Assembly (NCBI GenBank): GCA_019359545.1
Contig: JAHHHB010000062.1
Coordinates: 1-41,328, forward strand
Source of the DNA: Desmonostoc geniculatum HA4340-LM1
GTDB lineage: Bacteria > Cyanobacteriota > Cyanobacteriia > Cyanobacteriales > Nostocaceae
Reading direction: 5' to 3'
Length of the DNA: 41,328 nucleotides
Below the pieces are notes generated by a model. The model did not search any database. It was not told where the DNA came from and was given only the letters and a program-made list of their open reading frames with translations. The position numbers and the translations under genes were made by a program. This document shows positions 41,208 through 41,328 of this stretch, piece after piece. How positions within the stretch are numbered: position 1 is the first letter of the stretch; the number at the start of each line of letters is the position of its first letter.

Positions 41208-41328
41208 CTACCCATAGTTGGCTTCGCCTGAACTATGGGTTTCTACATCCCATAGTTCGTTACTAGTAGAAGCTTCTATAGATTTTTGACGCTTCTTAGC
41301 CCCCAGTTGCCGCATCGATCCAGCTTGC
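41208..41328 (-). other. C-terminal end of an unidentified frame at the right edge
   Basis: On the minus strand a frame enters from beyond the window and reads QAGSMRQLGAKKRQKSIEAS, then about 19 more residues, to a TAG at 41208-41210. The last residues overlap a CCCATAGTT/AACTATGGG hairpin, which recurs once more 30 bases further on. I do not recognise the protein; it may not be coding. Confidence 0.3.

Overview
The window looks like chromosomal DNA of a filamentous, Nostoc/Anabaena-like cyanobacterium. The evidence is the abundance of the HIP1 octamer GCGATCGC, heptanucleotide arrays such as TGACCAA, many short palindromic and miniature inverted-repeat elements, and cyanobacterial gene families (Uma2/DUF820, DUF3352, a PrsW-like protease, an AarF/UbiB kinase, a microviridin cluster).

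Layout. 1-2.9 kb is a damaged zone: the start of an IS630-like transposase, a frameshifted MFS transporter with a C-terminal EF-hand pair, a serine-recombinase scrap joined to the 3' part of an IS5-like element, and an Rrf2 regulator with an in-frame stop near its end. 2.9-10.6 kb holds mostly ordinary genes: cysK, a J-domain protein, a triple PTPS/QueD-like fusion with a degenerate first domain, a Uma2 protein, a PrsW-type membrane protease, a methyltransferase and a DUF3352 protein.

11.3-17.1 kb is the most novel part. A 136-residue protein has an uncharged-to-acidic leader-like N-terminus followed by eight near-identical 11-residue units, each centred on Tyr-Asn-Tyr. It lies upstream of an atypical cytochrome P450, a 2OG-Fe(II) oxygenase-like gene, a MATE exporter and a class-2 O-methyltransferase. 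I propose, as inference, a multi-core P450-modified RiPP pathway. An M1 aminopeptidase with HEAT repeats follows at 17.9-20.5 kb and carries an in-frame palindromic repeat insertion.

22.5-28.0 kb is a recognisable microviridin (graspetide) cluster: a 46-residue mdnA precursor with core TLKYPSDWEDY, two ATP-grasp ligases (mdnB, mdnC), an ABC exporter (mdnE) and a GNAT acetyltransferase (mdnD). Its intergenic spaces are colonised by miniature elements, some nested. Two IS5-type MITEs (about 20.8-21.2 and 23.9-24.2 kb) share terminal repeats and the TAA target duplication with the IS5-like remnant at 2.3 kb, and each contains a second element flanked by its own 9-bp duplication.

28.7-38.0 kb is a Wzx/Wzy-type exopolysaccharide locus: three GT4 glycosyltransferases, a Wzz/BY-kinase co-polymerase, an O-antigen polymerase/ligase-like protein and a flippase. 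38.3-41.3 kb holds an AarF/UbiB kinase, a small membrane protein, a small two-EF-hand protein and the tail of an unidentified frame running off the right edge. No rRNA, tRNA or CRISPR array was recognised.
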